Source of the DNA: Leishmania mexicana MHOM/GT/2001/U1103
Lineage: Eukaryota > Euglenozoa > Kinetoplastea > Trypanosomatida > Trypanosomatidae
DNA length: 64,000 bases
Direction: 5' to 3'
NCBI RefSeq assembly: GCF_000234665.1
Contig: NC_018333.1
Span: forward strand, 247,001 to 311,000
The notes below the pieces were generated by a model, which did no database searches, was not told the DNA's origin, and saw only the letters and a program-made list of their open reading frames with translations. Position numbers and translations under genes: made by a program. Of the stretch, positions 21,467-31,696 are shown in pieces; position 1 is the first letter of the stretch, and each line of letters opens with the position of its first letter.

Positions 21467-21484
21467 GTGCTGATTGCCATGTAG
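20888..21484 (+). CDS. Amastin-like surface glycoprotein (copy 1 of a tandem pair)
   Basis: A 198-residue protein with the amastin plan: an N-terminal hydrophobic segment (about 13-32), an extracellular loop carrying the signature C53-VTAWGLKND-C63 (consensus C-x-[TS]-x-W-G-x-[KRQ]-x-x-C), then three more hydrophobic segments (about 95-120, 122-145, 175-198). Amastins are four-pass surface proteins of trypanosomatids, abundant in amastigotes in many species and implicated in host-cell contact and membrane homeostasis. The position beside adenosine kinase is that of the beta-amastin locus as I recall it. The protein is identical to the copy at 22967 except for its last residues (VLIAM against LLIIM). 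Expression is expected to be set by the 3' UTR, which differs between the copies. Confidence 0.93.
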   Translation: MGFEALRGRMDVALSMLCSCIVFMFLVTSAPISQFRGRGINASATGGASKLSCVTAWGLKNDCNSNNYDYRPTSIGCARAKQLFQVSEAFYIVAVIVSFLSCLMSGLYFIGMKAKVLLVLLAVLEVVVALIPWVCMTAVWHGNYCGGSTVKINTSNGKADGVPYGSVLRESFKASAGYGLTVAAWCTQVIGLVVLIAM

Positions 21485-22966
21485 GCTCGTCATGCAGCGC
21501 GCTGCGTGTGTGTGCTTCTGCGAGCTGGTGCTGCTTGCAGAACTGTACTGCGCAAAGTTGCCCACGCCTGAGCTTCGGCGCGCACAGTGAGCGCACCGTA
21601 TCTGCGGCTTTGCCCACGAGATACCACACTCCCCACGCCGAAGAGGACTCGGTTTTACAGTGAATCGCCGGTGGTCTTGCCCACGCGGAGGTTACTTGCG
21701 AGTGTGCGTGCGCGAGTGGTAGCGGAAAACCATGTATAACTACGGTGCCTCTTCGGTTTTGCTCGTCATGCCAAACAGAAAAACGTTTCTCTTTCCATCT
21801 TTTCCTTTCTTAGTGTGTTAATGGGGTCAGCTGGCGGTGGCTGCGCTGCTGTGGCGATGCCCGCTGTGGGTCATCGCGCGGTGCCGCCTGTCACATGCTG
21901 CTCTGCCGCAAAAAAAATCCAGTGAAAATTCTGCCTTTTCTTTTCTACCCCTTCAGACATTGTCGCTCGATGCGGCGCCTGTGCCCTCTGCTGTCCTGCT
22001 CCTGTGTGCCGGCTGCCCTGCCTCGCGGCGGGGTGCAGAGGCACTGGACGCAGACCCGCTTCATCGCGGGAGGTGATGCCGCACTCGGTGAGCTGAAACC
22101 GTTCTCTTTCTCATTTCTGCGCCGTCTGGCTGATTTTGATATCTCTGGAAAGCAAGTGTGAGCGTGTGCTGAGCTCACTTTTCCGTTTCGAAAGTGCGAG
22201 ACAGCCTGCACACCTCTCATGCACGACTGGGGTGAGCGCACGCGTGTTGGGTCTCCCTTTGTCCAACGCGCACGCCAAGGGCGGCTTCTTCCGCTCTTTG
22301 GTGGCTTCGCTCTTTCCCTGCCCCTAGAGAGTTGTGCTTGTGTGTGTGTGTGTGACGGGAACCGTCTCCCCGAAATCAAACTTCTGGACCTCCAAGAGGC
22401 AACGAAGCGATGCCTTGCTTGCCTTTTTATATGATACTCCACTGATCTCCACAGCACACCCCTGCTGAGGCGTGCTCTGCCGGCGCCTATCCGCAGATTA
22501 CGCGACGCCGCCGCGCAGAAGCAAGTGGGGGCTTAATGAGGCGTGCCTGCGTGTGCTGTAGCTGCGCGGGGCAGCCCCCCTCCCCCCGGTCACCCATCTG
22601 ACACGGACACGCACCTACAAACCTGGGTCTACACTCAGCACGACTCAGGGTACGCGCGAGCTTCTCTTCAGGTGCCCTTCAATATGTACCTGAATGACCT
22701 CTGTTCCTATCTCTTCTTCGCTGTGCGATGCACACCTCCTTCAGCTCCCTCCCTCCTGTGCACCTCACCTTTCACTGTCCTTCTCTCCCCGCCTCCCCTC
22801 CGCTCTCTACCTCCGCAGCTAAGTTAATCGCGATTCACCACACCCTCACCTCTCGCCTCACACACTTGCTTCGCTCCTTATACAGTCTGTCCGCTGCTTT
22901 CCGCGCCATCCCCCCTCGCTAGCTCTTCGCCGTACATCCCCCCCTACATCACCCTCTCTTGCAATC
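21485..22966. other. Spacer between the duplicated amastins
   Basis: The left 1.1 kb is unique and holds the 3' UTR of amastin copy 1, with no gene or recognisable element. The right part from about 22573 is the duplicated leader with its splice acceptor (AG 22817-22818). Confidence 0.6.
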
Positions 22967-23545
22967 ATGGGGTTCGAGGCTCTCCGCGGCCGCATGGATG
23001 TGGCGCTGAGTATGCTGTGCTCGTGCATCGTGTTCATGTTCCTCGTGACGTCTGCGCCGATCTCGCAGTTCCGCGGCAGGGGCATCAACGCTAGCGCCAC
23101 TGGCGGCGCGAGCAAGTTGTCGTGCGTGACTGCGTGGGGGCTGAAGAACGACTGCAACTCCAACAACTACGACTACCGCCCGACGAGCATAGGGTGCGCA
23201 CGCGCGAAGCAGCTGTTCCAGGTGTCGGAGGCGTTCTACATTGTCGCCGTTATTGTGTCGTTCCTGTCGTGCCTGATGAGCGGCCTGTACTTCATCGGCA
23301 TGAAGGCAAAGGTGCTGCTAGTCCTGCTTGCCGTCCTTGAGGTTGTGGTCGCGCTGATCCCATGGGTGTGCATGACGGCGGTGTGGCACGGCAACTACTG
23401 CGGCGGGTCGACCGTGAAGATCAACACGTCGAACGGCAAGGCGGACGGCGTGCCGTACGGCTCTGTGCTGCGTGAGTCGTTCAAGGCCAGCGCTGGCTAC
23501 GGTCTGACGGTTGCGGCGTGGTGCACCCAGGTGATTGGCCTGGTG
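22573..23545 (+). repeat. Amastin duplication unit, copy 2
   Basis: Second copy of the block at 20494-21466. The left edge lies in a C-rich run where the two copies fade into each other; the right edge lies within the last codons of the gene. Confidence 0.93.
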
Positions 23546-23563
23546 CTGCTGATTATAATGTAA
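22967..23563 (+). CDS. Amastin-like surface glycoprotein (copy 2 of a tandem pair)
   Basis: 198 residues, the same as copy 1 up to the last seven residues (QVIGLVLLIIM here, QVIGLVVLIAM there). The same signature and four hydrophobic segments apply. The coding DNA matches without visible synonymous changes, pointing to very recent duplication or ongoing gene conversion. The codons just before the stop and everything after it differ. The two mRNAs therefore share a leader and protein but carry unrelated 3' UTRs, which in Leishmania could give different stage or level of expression. Confidence 0.93.
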   Translation: MGFEALRGRMDVALSMLCSCIVFMFLVTSAPISQFRGRGINASATGGASKLSCVTAWGLKNDCNSNNYDYRPTSIGCARAKQLFQVSEAFYIVAVIVSFLSCLMSGLYFIGMKAKVLLVLLAVLEVVVALIPWVCMTAVWHGNYCGGSTVKINTSNGKADGVPYGSVLRESFKASAGYGLTVAAWCTQVIGLVLLIIM

Positions 23564-26500
23564 AAGAAGATATCTTCGCCCAGGCGAGAGGAAATGGAGA
23601 AGAGCTGTGGTGCGTCCGTGATGCGCAATCGGCATGTGTGAGTGCGCGTATGCGTCGTGAGGCTTGACGACGTGAGATGTGGGGCGCGAATGATGGGCTG
23701 GGACAGCATACGTGGCTGACCAACACGTACCACTTGCAGACACACTAATGCGCGCGATCGTACGCACAGATGATTCTTGTTTTCTTTTTCTCTCTTCGTT
23801 GCTTGCTACAGGTACAGAAACACTCATATACAGGGGCGCGCTCGCAGGGACGTGCACACACGCACGCTGATGTAGCGCTCTTTTCCCTTTTTTGGTTGTT
23901 GTATGTGATTGCTTTCCGCTGTGCTGGTGCGTGTCGGAGGCGCGTAACCGTAGCTGTGACTGTTTTTTATTATTGCCATTCCTTCACCCACTCAGAAAAC
24001 GAATTTGATTTCATGGTTATGTTTGTAAGGTTCCCCCCTCTCTTTTTCTCTCCCCTCCAATTTCTCCGTCTACTTGCTTTAAGGAGGCGCCGGGGCAGCG
24101 ACTTCAGGAGGGAGCGAGAGCGAGTCGTGCAACCGCGCGAAAACGAAGACTACACCGTACTAATTGCCTCTGCTTGATTGTCTATGGAGTGTGGTGCCTC
24201 TCTGCCTCTGTTGCCTGCGAGGGAGGCGTGCAACAGCTCAACATGTGCTGCACGTGCTGTTAGCCAGAAATCTATGCGCTGCAGCGCCACCCCCTCCTCC
24301 CTACCTCTCAGGCATCACCACGGGCGCGCCTCATAGACGTAGAGTTTGGTCTGTACTCGTATTCTCTGTTCTCCCCTTGTTCGTTGTCACGTTTAGCTTT
24401 GCCCTCCCCCTTTTTTCCCATTGTTGCCCGCGTGGCTGTGCGCGTGTGGCACTCTCCTGCTCCCCCTTTTTTCTCTAGCGAATGCTCTTGTCCTGTTGCA
24501 TTACTCATCATCGTGTCTTGTTCGCAGAGCGTATGCGTGGAAGGGAGAGGCAGGGGCACCGATTCTTTGACGTCCCCGACGTTTTGTTTGTTCGTTGTTG
24601 TGCTCTTGTTGCCTACATCTCGATCCTTTTTTTGTTTTCGCGCTCTAACCTTCCCCCTCCCCTCCCTCCCTCATGTCTCTGTGCGGGCGTGTGCTGGAAA
24701 AGGTGGACCGCAGCAGCTCAAGCGTGGGCAAACGAATTCGGGCGCTCGAAAAAAAAAGATGGCGAGAGTGGAGTGGATGGAGGGTGCGGACGAAACGCAG
24801 CAAGCGGAATGAAAAGGCAACTCAACGTCAAACCGAAACACAAACCAAAGAATAGATAACACGTGCCTGCGCTTCTTCTCTGCCTGTATTCCATGCCTGT
24901 TTGCAGTTCATCTCACCCTCGGCCGCGCGCGATCATTGTCATCGTTTCTTTTTCCCCGGTGCGTTGGCGTGGGGGATCCTTGCGTCCGTCTTACGTGGAA
25001 GGAGTTGTGCCCCCCCCTCCACACACACACACATGCACACAACACACAACACACACGCATAAGCACGCAGCTATCCACGGGGACGAGGTTCAGAGTATGG
25101 AAACAGATGGATTTGCTTCATGCTGTGAGAGAGGGCGAGCGAAAAAAAATACACACGTTTTTGGGTGTCTGGCCAGGGAATGCACAGCGGAAGGGAGGAG
25201 CGAACGCCAGACAAGGACGGCGTGAATGGAGAAGAGGCCTGCACATCGACGTGACAGAAAAAAGTAGGAGGGGAGTCAATGTCCCCCACCCCCCAAAAAA
25301 ACCAAACAAAAACCAGAAGAGAAACGGTATAATCACCGTGTGTGTGGGGGGGGGCGGAGAAAAATGCTGCATCCTCCTTGGCTACTCTGCTTTCTTACGT
25401 TGATGTGAATTTTTCGCGTGTGGTGCCCCTTCTTCGTCCTGCCGAATTTCCCCCAATTCCTGCTCCTGTTCGCTCTCTTTTTTTTTCTCTCCCCCAACCC
25501 ACCGCTTTTTCCCCTACTTTTTATACCCCATATGCGGTGCTCTATGCTCGTGCGTCATCTTTGAGTTTTTCTATTTCTTCTCTTTTGTTTTGTGCTGAGC
25601 GCTGGTAATCCCCTCGCCCTCTTTCAGGCTTCGCTCGCTAGCTCTCTCTTCATTGCTTGGCTAGCAGACCACACACACACACACGTCTGCTTACGCGCGC
25701 GTGTGCCTGTGTGCTACCCAATTTTTTCGTTTTCACTTGTCTTTGTCGTTCTTTATTCACATGGGGGGGGTGGTAGGGAAGAACGAAGATGACCGCATGA
25801 GCGTCCCTCTTCGTCTGTTTCCGCTCCAAGAAGCCGCACCTCCCTCTTGCCGCCGACGACTCCTTTCCCACGTACCGAAGACGAAGGCACACGCATACGT
25901 AAACACGGGAACTCCCCCCACAACCCTGTAAAGAGAAGAATGGACGTCATACAACGAAAAAAATAGAAAGGGAGCGAATCGGGTGATTCATGCCATAGAG
26001 CAGACCGAAAAGAGCAACATGCAAGCGGATAACTGTGCCCCCCCCTCCTCCTCTTCCTCCCGTTAGCGCAACTGCTGTGGTGAGAGAGTGGGAAACAGGT
26101 GCGGGATGGAGGTTGTAGGAGACAAACACGAACGAAGAAGTGTGCTTCTTCCCTCAGACCAGACAGTTTTCTGTCACACTCCCCTTGTGCTCCTCACTCA
26201 TCGGATCGGGTGGGGGTGGTGGTGCTGCAGGGGCACAGTGCCCTGTAGCCGCCGCGTCTTGTGGTCAATACACGCACGTTTTCCCTGCCGCCTATCCCCT
26301 GTTCTGTGCCTTTATGCAGCAGTGGTGTCGTTGCTTATCAAAGGTATGTCTGTGCGCCTGGCTACGGTACCCACCTCACTTCTCTGCTGCAGGTCTTTGT
26401 GTTGCTTCTGCATGTTGCCCCTTCCTCTACTTGGACTCCGTTCCCCCCTTTTGCGGCCTTCTCTTTTGCACTCTCTCGCACTCCGCGCCAGCTCTGTTAC

Positions 26501-26738
26501 CGCCCCCCCCCCGTCACATGCGTGTGTGCAGCCTTACCAGTGAAGTGAAGCGCTCTTTTCTACCAAACATTTGAAAGAGACCCGTGTCGCTGCTCTTGTG
26601 CCCTCCCTCGTTCTCTCTTCTTTTTTTCTCTCTCTCTCTCTCTCTCTCTGTCTCGCGCAGCATCTCGCAGAGCGGACTCGAACTCCACACTTTCTTTTGT
26701 TTTCTTTTCATCTCTTCTTCACTCCCCATCCGGCAGTC
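23564..26738. other. 3.2-kb gene-free interval
   Basis: No credible gene on either strand. CA repeats occur at about 25021-25056 and 25670-25683, with G- and C-runs near 25007-25016, 25346-25356 and 25763-25771. Many CT-rich tracts are present. It should contain the 3' UTR of amastin copy 2 and the leader of the third amastin. A decayed element or noncoding RNA cannot be excluded. Confidence 0.45.
26608..26660 (+). promoter_or_regulatory. Strong polypyrimidine tract and splice acceptor of the third amastin
   Basis: An almost uninterrupted pyrimidine tract including a (CT)n run at 26628-26649 ends in GTCTCGCGCAG, with AG at 26659-26660, 79 bases before the amastin ATG. It is one of the clearest trans-splicing signals in the window. 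The next AG is ten bases later. Confidence 0.7.
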
Positions 26739-27407
26739 ATGGCCAACAAGAAGTCCTTCTACAACCAGGAGTACAGACAGCACGTCGGTGCAGTGATCTT
26801 ATTCATTGTCTCCTTCCTGACGACGGTCTTTACGGTCTGCGGTACCCCTCTGGGTATGCTGATGATCCGCTCGTGGGGAGAGGACCTTTCGGGGTCTAGT
26901 GCTGAACTGGAGCTCAATCCGTGCTTCACGCTGTGGGGTTTGCACAGCGACTGCTCAAAGCCGGATTACTCGCTTCGCATCACGGACGAGCCAATTATCA
27001 ACTGCTCTGACATGCATGTGCGCTTCGAGGCGGCTGAGGCGTTCAGCATTTTGGCCATTTTCTCTCTTGTTGGTGTCTTCGGCGCGTCCTGGTACATGAT
27101 CTGCGGCTCCAAGATCAAGAAGGCTGTGATGTTGCTCGCCGTCTTCGCCATCGGCTCCACGACTGTGCCGTGGGCGATTGTTACCGCGTTCTACTACACC
27201 CCCTTCTGTGGCCTAGATTTCCTGACCAACACGCACACCCGCTTCGGCGCCGGCTACGCGCTGCTGGTCACCTCCTTCGTGCTGCAGATTATCGGCCTCA
27301 TCCTGTTCGTCATCTTTGAGCCGGACACCTCGAAGAAGAGATCAGAGGAAAACGAGAAGGGTGCCGCGTCTGAAGTCTGGTCCAGCACCCCGTCCGCGTT
27401 GCGCTAA
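26739..27407 (+). CDS. Amastin-like surface protein, diverged from the tandem pair
   Basis: A 222-residue protein starting MANKKSFYNQEYRQ. It matches the amastin signature C62-FTLWGLHSD-C72 better than the neighbouring pair does. Hydrophobic segments lie at about 16-40, 100-128, 130-155 and 178-202. A charged tail follows (KKRSEENEKGAASE), likely cytosolic and absent from the pair. The extracellular loop contains two N-x-[ST]-like sites near INCSD. The frame is open upstream to 26571, but a strong splice acceptor at 26659 excludes that part. It is probably a second beta-amastin lineage member; the sub-family call is inference. Confidence 0.92.
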   Translation: MANKKSFYNQEYRQHVGAVILFIVSFLTTVFTVCGTPLGMLMIRSWGEDLSGSSAELELNPCFTLWGLHSDCSKPDYSLRITDEPIINCSDMHVRFEAAEAFSILAIFSLVGVFGASWYMICGSKIKKAVMLLAVFAIGSTTVPWAIVTAFYYTPFCGLDFLTNTHTRFGAGYALLVTSFVLQIIGLILFVIFEPDTSKKRSEENEKGAASEVWSSTPSALR

Positions 27408-30400
27408 AGTGAGTGAGCGAGGAGGAGAGAAGGATAGCGCGCTCGAGGAGAAAGGATGTCACGCTTTCACGGCCATACAGACATGCATCGGTAGTCGTCT
27501 TCACCACTTTTGTGGCGGTCTGCGCGGGCGTATTTGTGTGTGTGTGTGCCGTTGTGGCATCCCTCAACCCCCTCTTGATGGCGCGGCTCGGGCAGAAGAG
27601 AGGCGGCGTGAATTGAGAGGGGCGGCGGTGGCTCTGAAGACGGCGAGGTAACACCCACTCACACAGCTCCGTCCCCTAAAGGGGTGCCGATGTGCGACGG
27701 TAGGTTCTCGCGCACGATACCATGTGCAGCGGGGCCGGGCGACTCCAGTACCTTGAGCTGAGGAGAGAAAAGGAGGACAAGGTGGAGAGACGAAATCTGG
27801 CAGTGTGTGTGCGGATGCTCATGTGTGCGCTTCCTCTCGATGCGTTCACTCACACGGGCGCCATGCCCGGAAAAGAGTACAAGTACTCGAGCAGCGACGG
27901 ATGCAGGGCGCGTCGACTGGGTAGGGTCGATAGACCAGAGAGAGAGGTAGAGGGATCGAGGATGGAAGATGGAGGGTGGGGTGGGATGAGAGGAGCCACG
28001 TCCTTTTCTGTGTCTCGTAGGGGACGGAAGCTGCCGCTCACTCTCGCTTGCGTTTGTGCGCTCTCTATCCATCCATCGCCTGCTTCTTCGAGGAAACCTG
28101 CACTTGGTTTCGAGTGTGGTGGTTTAAACCTCTTACATCCTTTCTTTTTTTGCTGTTTGCTTCTGCTCTTGGTTAGAGTCAACAGCCGTGCATCACACAC
28201 ACACACATACACACACGCAAGTGCGCACACAGACAGAGAGCATCGCCTCCGCTCATTTCGTGACACGCTCGCCCAGTGGCCGCTGCGCACATCTTGCACG
28301 CACCTTTTTTTTTCTGTTTCTTTTCTGTGTTCACGGCTGTACGTTGGTGGTCACGTCTAATATGCATTATATACTGTTTTTTTTTTCTTGTGGGCGATGC
28401 GCGAATCTATCTCTCTCCATGTGTGTGTGTGTGTTTCTGGTCCCTATTTCCCTCCCACTTCTCGCGCTTTCCTTGCGTGCTGCGACATCGCACACCCCCT
28501 CCCTTCCCCCTACCACCACTGCCACTTTCTCCTTTTCCCCACCTCTTTCCATTTCTTCCGTTCGTGGTCGTGTATGCTTGTCTCCCCAGGCGCCCTTCCC
28601 CCCTTCTCTCACCTCCCCCGCCTTAAATCTATGCGGTGCTTTGTGCTGTGTGCGTGTAGTGTAACCTAGCTTGAAACCGAAAAGGAAACCAGGAGTAATC
28701 AGGACAGAAAAAGTGGACACGCGCAAGTGGTGATGGGATGATCTATCATCTTCCGGTGGTCTGTGTGCGGTTGGTCATGTGAGATTGTAGTAGTATTGTC
28801 CGCTATCCTCTCTCTGACTGTCTCTCCCCACGGCCCACTCTCTAATCTCCTTTCCCCCAGCAAAGTCATCTCATAAGACGAAGCGATGGGGGGAGGTAGG
28901 GGGAATGCGTAGTGGTGTGGCGGAGTAGTTGGGTTATTGGCACTGCGGGCGGGGCAGGGTGGGCGAGCTCCCCATGCCCACGCACGCACACAGGGACTCA
29001 GACACCGAGCAGAACCGTTCAAGTGCACCTGTGCATGTGTGCGTTAAGTTGAAAGACAAAAGCATAGTAAAACGGGTGCGCGGAACAGTGGCGACATGGC
29101 AACGAGCAACGTCACACGCGCGAAGGCCAGAAAACAGAAGTCCGCCGGCGTTACAGAGTGGTGGTGATGGCGATGGTGGTGGTGGCAGCATGCGCTGATA
29201 ACGTGTCCCCCTCAAGATGAAATGAGGAGGGGGAGGAGGGCAGGAAAGAGGGACGCTGGAGAAAAAGCGAAACACAGAGTTAGGTAGCGCGTGGCGAGGG
29301 ACGAAAGATGCGAGGCGCAGTGAAAGCCAAGGAGGAGGCGAGCAAGCAAGCGTTCCCGATACAGAAGCAAGGCAGAGGAAAGCAGCGGGGTGTGTGTGGG
29401 GGGGAGGGAGAGAGAGGGAGGGAGGAAGCGGAGGTATGGATGATGGGAAGGGCTCCCCGGCCCTTGCTTCGTACCGCCGCCGTCGTCCTCCATCACCGCT
29501 ACCTCCGTCCTCTTTCTACCCCTCTCTGCAATTTCCACTCCGCTCAGTATTCTCCTCTTTCATGTAACCCGCACCTCTTCCCCCCTCCCCTCCCCTCCCC
29601 CCACCCTGTCGTGGCCACGATTCCTGTCCTCTCCTTTTAAAAGTTTGTTCTCACTATTTGTTCGTTCTGTCCCTCTTGCTCCTTTGCTCTATATGACGGG
29701 CAAAAAGAAGAGAGAGAGAGGTGACATACGCGCGGCCATAGACGGGTCCCTCCACCACTCCCCCCCCCCTGTCGGTACCTCCACTGGGCCACTGCGTGCG
29801 GTAAACAATTCGTAGGAGTAAAAAAAAATGTGTCTTTTTTTTTCTATGAAGGCAAGCAGAAGCAGCACGACGTCCGAGTCCGCACCACCGGGACGGGCTC
29901 CGGTGTGCACATGCGAATCTGTGATGGGGTGCATGTACACACCGGAACACGTTGTTCTGTGTATACGCCTTTCTCGTTTTCGCCCTTGTGAGCGGGTCAG
30001 GGGGGGGGAAGGGGGGCGTACGAAAAGGAGAGAACCGCAGCCTGCGCGTCTGTTGTGCACTCACGTCACCGCTGCTGTGACAGAGCAGGGGACCAGCGTG
30101 TTTTGTCGCTCCCTTCCCTTCCACCCACTCGCACGAGGTAGAGCGGAAGCGAGTGAAACGCGGTGTCTTTCGTCGCTCTATCAGCAGCCCCCAGGGGGGA
30201 GGGAGCCAGGGATGTTGGCAGCGATCCTCCACACGCGCGCTGCTGTCTCTCCCCCAAAGCAGCGCTGTTCTACATATTGCCAGGCTTCATCCTTCCTCTT
30301 TTACCATTCCATCGACTGCCTCTCTCGCTCTTCCTCTCTCTCCCACACCTTTACTTGCTTTCGCACATTTGATCTGCGTGTTGCAACACCGGTGTTAACC

Positions 30401-30658
30401 GTGCCCTGCACATTTTCTTTTTTCTTTTCGCATCCCTTCCTTTGGCGTGTCGTCTACGTTTCCTTCCTCGCGCCTCGCCGCTCGGTGCGACTCCGCAAAA
30501 GCTGCACAGGAAGTCCATTGCATCCACGTACCCACAAGCCCGCAAGCATATTGCTTCCGTTTTGTTGTGATTCGTCCTTACAGCTGTATCTTCACCGACC
30601 TCCCCGCCGCGGCTGTCTTCCTCCCTTCTTCAACTACCCTTTCCCACCCTTTTCAACC
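27408..30658. other. 3.25-kb gene-free interval before adenosine kinase
   Basis: Frames of up to 212 codons exist (for example 27722-28360) but encode low-complexity or His/Thr-repeat peptides and show no family features. CA repeats lie at about 28194-28215. The frame of adenosine kinase itself stays open back to 29828. TCCTTACAG (AG 30582-30583) is a plausible acceptor giving a 76-base leader. Confidence 0.45.
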
Positions 30659-31696
30659 ATGTCCGCGCTTCTGCAGCTCTACATTCAGTGCAACCCGCTC
30701 CTCGACGTGTCTGCCCCTGTCGATGACGCGTTCTTAGAGAAGTACAAGGTGCAGAAGTCGTCTGCCTGCCTAATGGAGGAGATCCATAAGGGCATCTTTG
30801 AGGAGCTAGAGCAGCTCCCCAACGTGACCTACGTCCCCGGCGGCTCCGGGCTCAACACCGCCCGCGTGGCGCAGTGGATCGCGCAGGTCCCCAAGAGCAG
30901 CTTCGTCAAATACGTTGGCTGCGTCTCGGACGACAAGTACGGTAAAATACTCAAGGACGCCGCGGAAAAGGACGGTGTGAACATGCACCTTGAGTACACG
31001 ACAAAGGCACCCACCGGCTCGTGCGCCGTGTGCATCTCAGGCAAGGATCGCTCGCTGGTGGCGAACTTGTCCGCAGCGAATTTTCTCTCCGCGGATCACA
31101 TGCGCAGCAACGATGTCGTTGAGACGCTGAAGGGCTGCCAGCTCTACTACCTCACCGGCTTCACGCTGACCATCGACGTGAACTACGTGCTTCAGGTGGC
31201 GGAGGCGGCCCGTGCGTCGGGTGGGCAGTTCATGATGAACCTCTCCGCCCCCTTCGTGCTGCAATACTTCACGGAGAACTTCAACAAGACGGTGCCGTAT
31301 TTCGACGTCATCTTTGGTAACGAGATCGAGGCCAAGGCACTTGCGGACGCCATGAAGTGGGACCCCGCCAGCACCCACGAGTTGGCTAAAAAGGCAGCGA
31401 CAGAGCTGCCGTACAGCGGCACTGGCGACCGCCTCGTCGTCTTCACGCAGGGCAGCCAACCGACGGTGTATGCCACCCGCAGTGGCAAGACCGGGTCAGT
31501 CACGGTGCAGCCCATCGCGCACGACAGCATTGTGGACCTGAACGGCGCCGGCGACGCTTTCGTTGGCGGCTTCCTCGCGGCGTACGCAATGAGCTGCAGC
31601 ATCGAGCGGTGCTGCGAGGTGGGCAACTACGCCGCCGGTGTCATCATCCAGCACAACGGCTGCACCTATCCCGAGAAGCCGTCTATCTCTCCGTGA
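30659..31696 (+). CDS. ADK: Adenosine kinase
   Basis: A 345-residue PfkB/ribokinase-fold enzyme that phosphorylates adenosine to AMP using ATP and Mg2+, central to purine salvage in these purine-auxotrophic parasites. Visible motifs: QCNPLLD near the N-terminus (sugar and adenosine site), GGSGLNTARVAQW from residue 61, R131 in GKDRSL, SAPF (196-199), FGNEIEA (NExE-type Mg2+ motif) and the C-terminal NGAGDAFVGGF with base D299. R131 and D299 match by number the residues reported as catalytic in L. donovani adenosine kinase, so start and length fit exactly. The frame is open for 277 codons upstream, but that part is leader. An unusual paralog lies 2.6 kb downstream. Confidence 0.97.
   Translation: MSALLQLYIQCNPLLDVSAPVDDAFLEKYKVQKSSACLMEEIHKGIFEELEQLPNVTYVPGGSGLNTARVAQWIAQVPKSSFVKYVGCVSDDKYGKILKDAAEKDGVNMHLEYTTKAPTGSCAVCISGKDRSLVANLSAANFLSADHMRSNDVVETLKGCQLYYLTGFTLTIDVNYVLQVAEAARASGGQFMMNLSAPFVLQYFTENFNKTVPYFDVIFGNEIEAKALADAMKWDPASTHELAKKAATELPYSGTGDRLVVFTQGSQPTVYATRSGKTGSVTVQPIAHDSIVDLNGAGDAFVGGFLAAYAMSCSIERCCEVGNYAAGVIIQHNGCTYPEKPSISP

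Noticed and set aside
26571..26738. Longer start for the third amastin
   Set aside because: A strong polypyrimidine tract and AG at 26659-26660 lie inside this stretch, and the translated part is Ser/Leu low complexity.
29828..30658. N-terminal extension of adenosine kinase by 277 codons
   Set aside because: The extension is low-complexity and poorly started. The ATG at 30659 gives 345 residues with R131 and D299 in the numbering known for the L. donovani enzyme.
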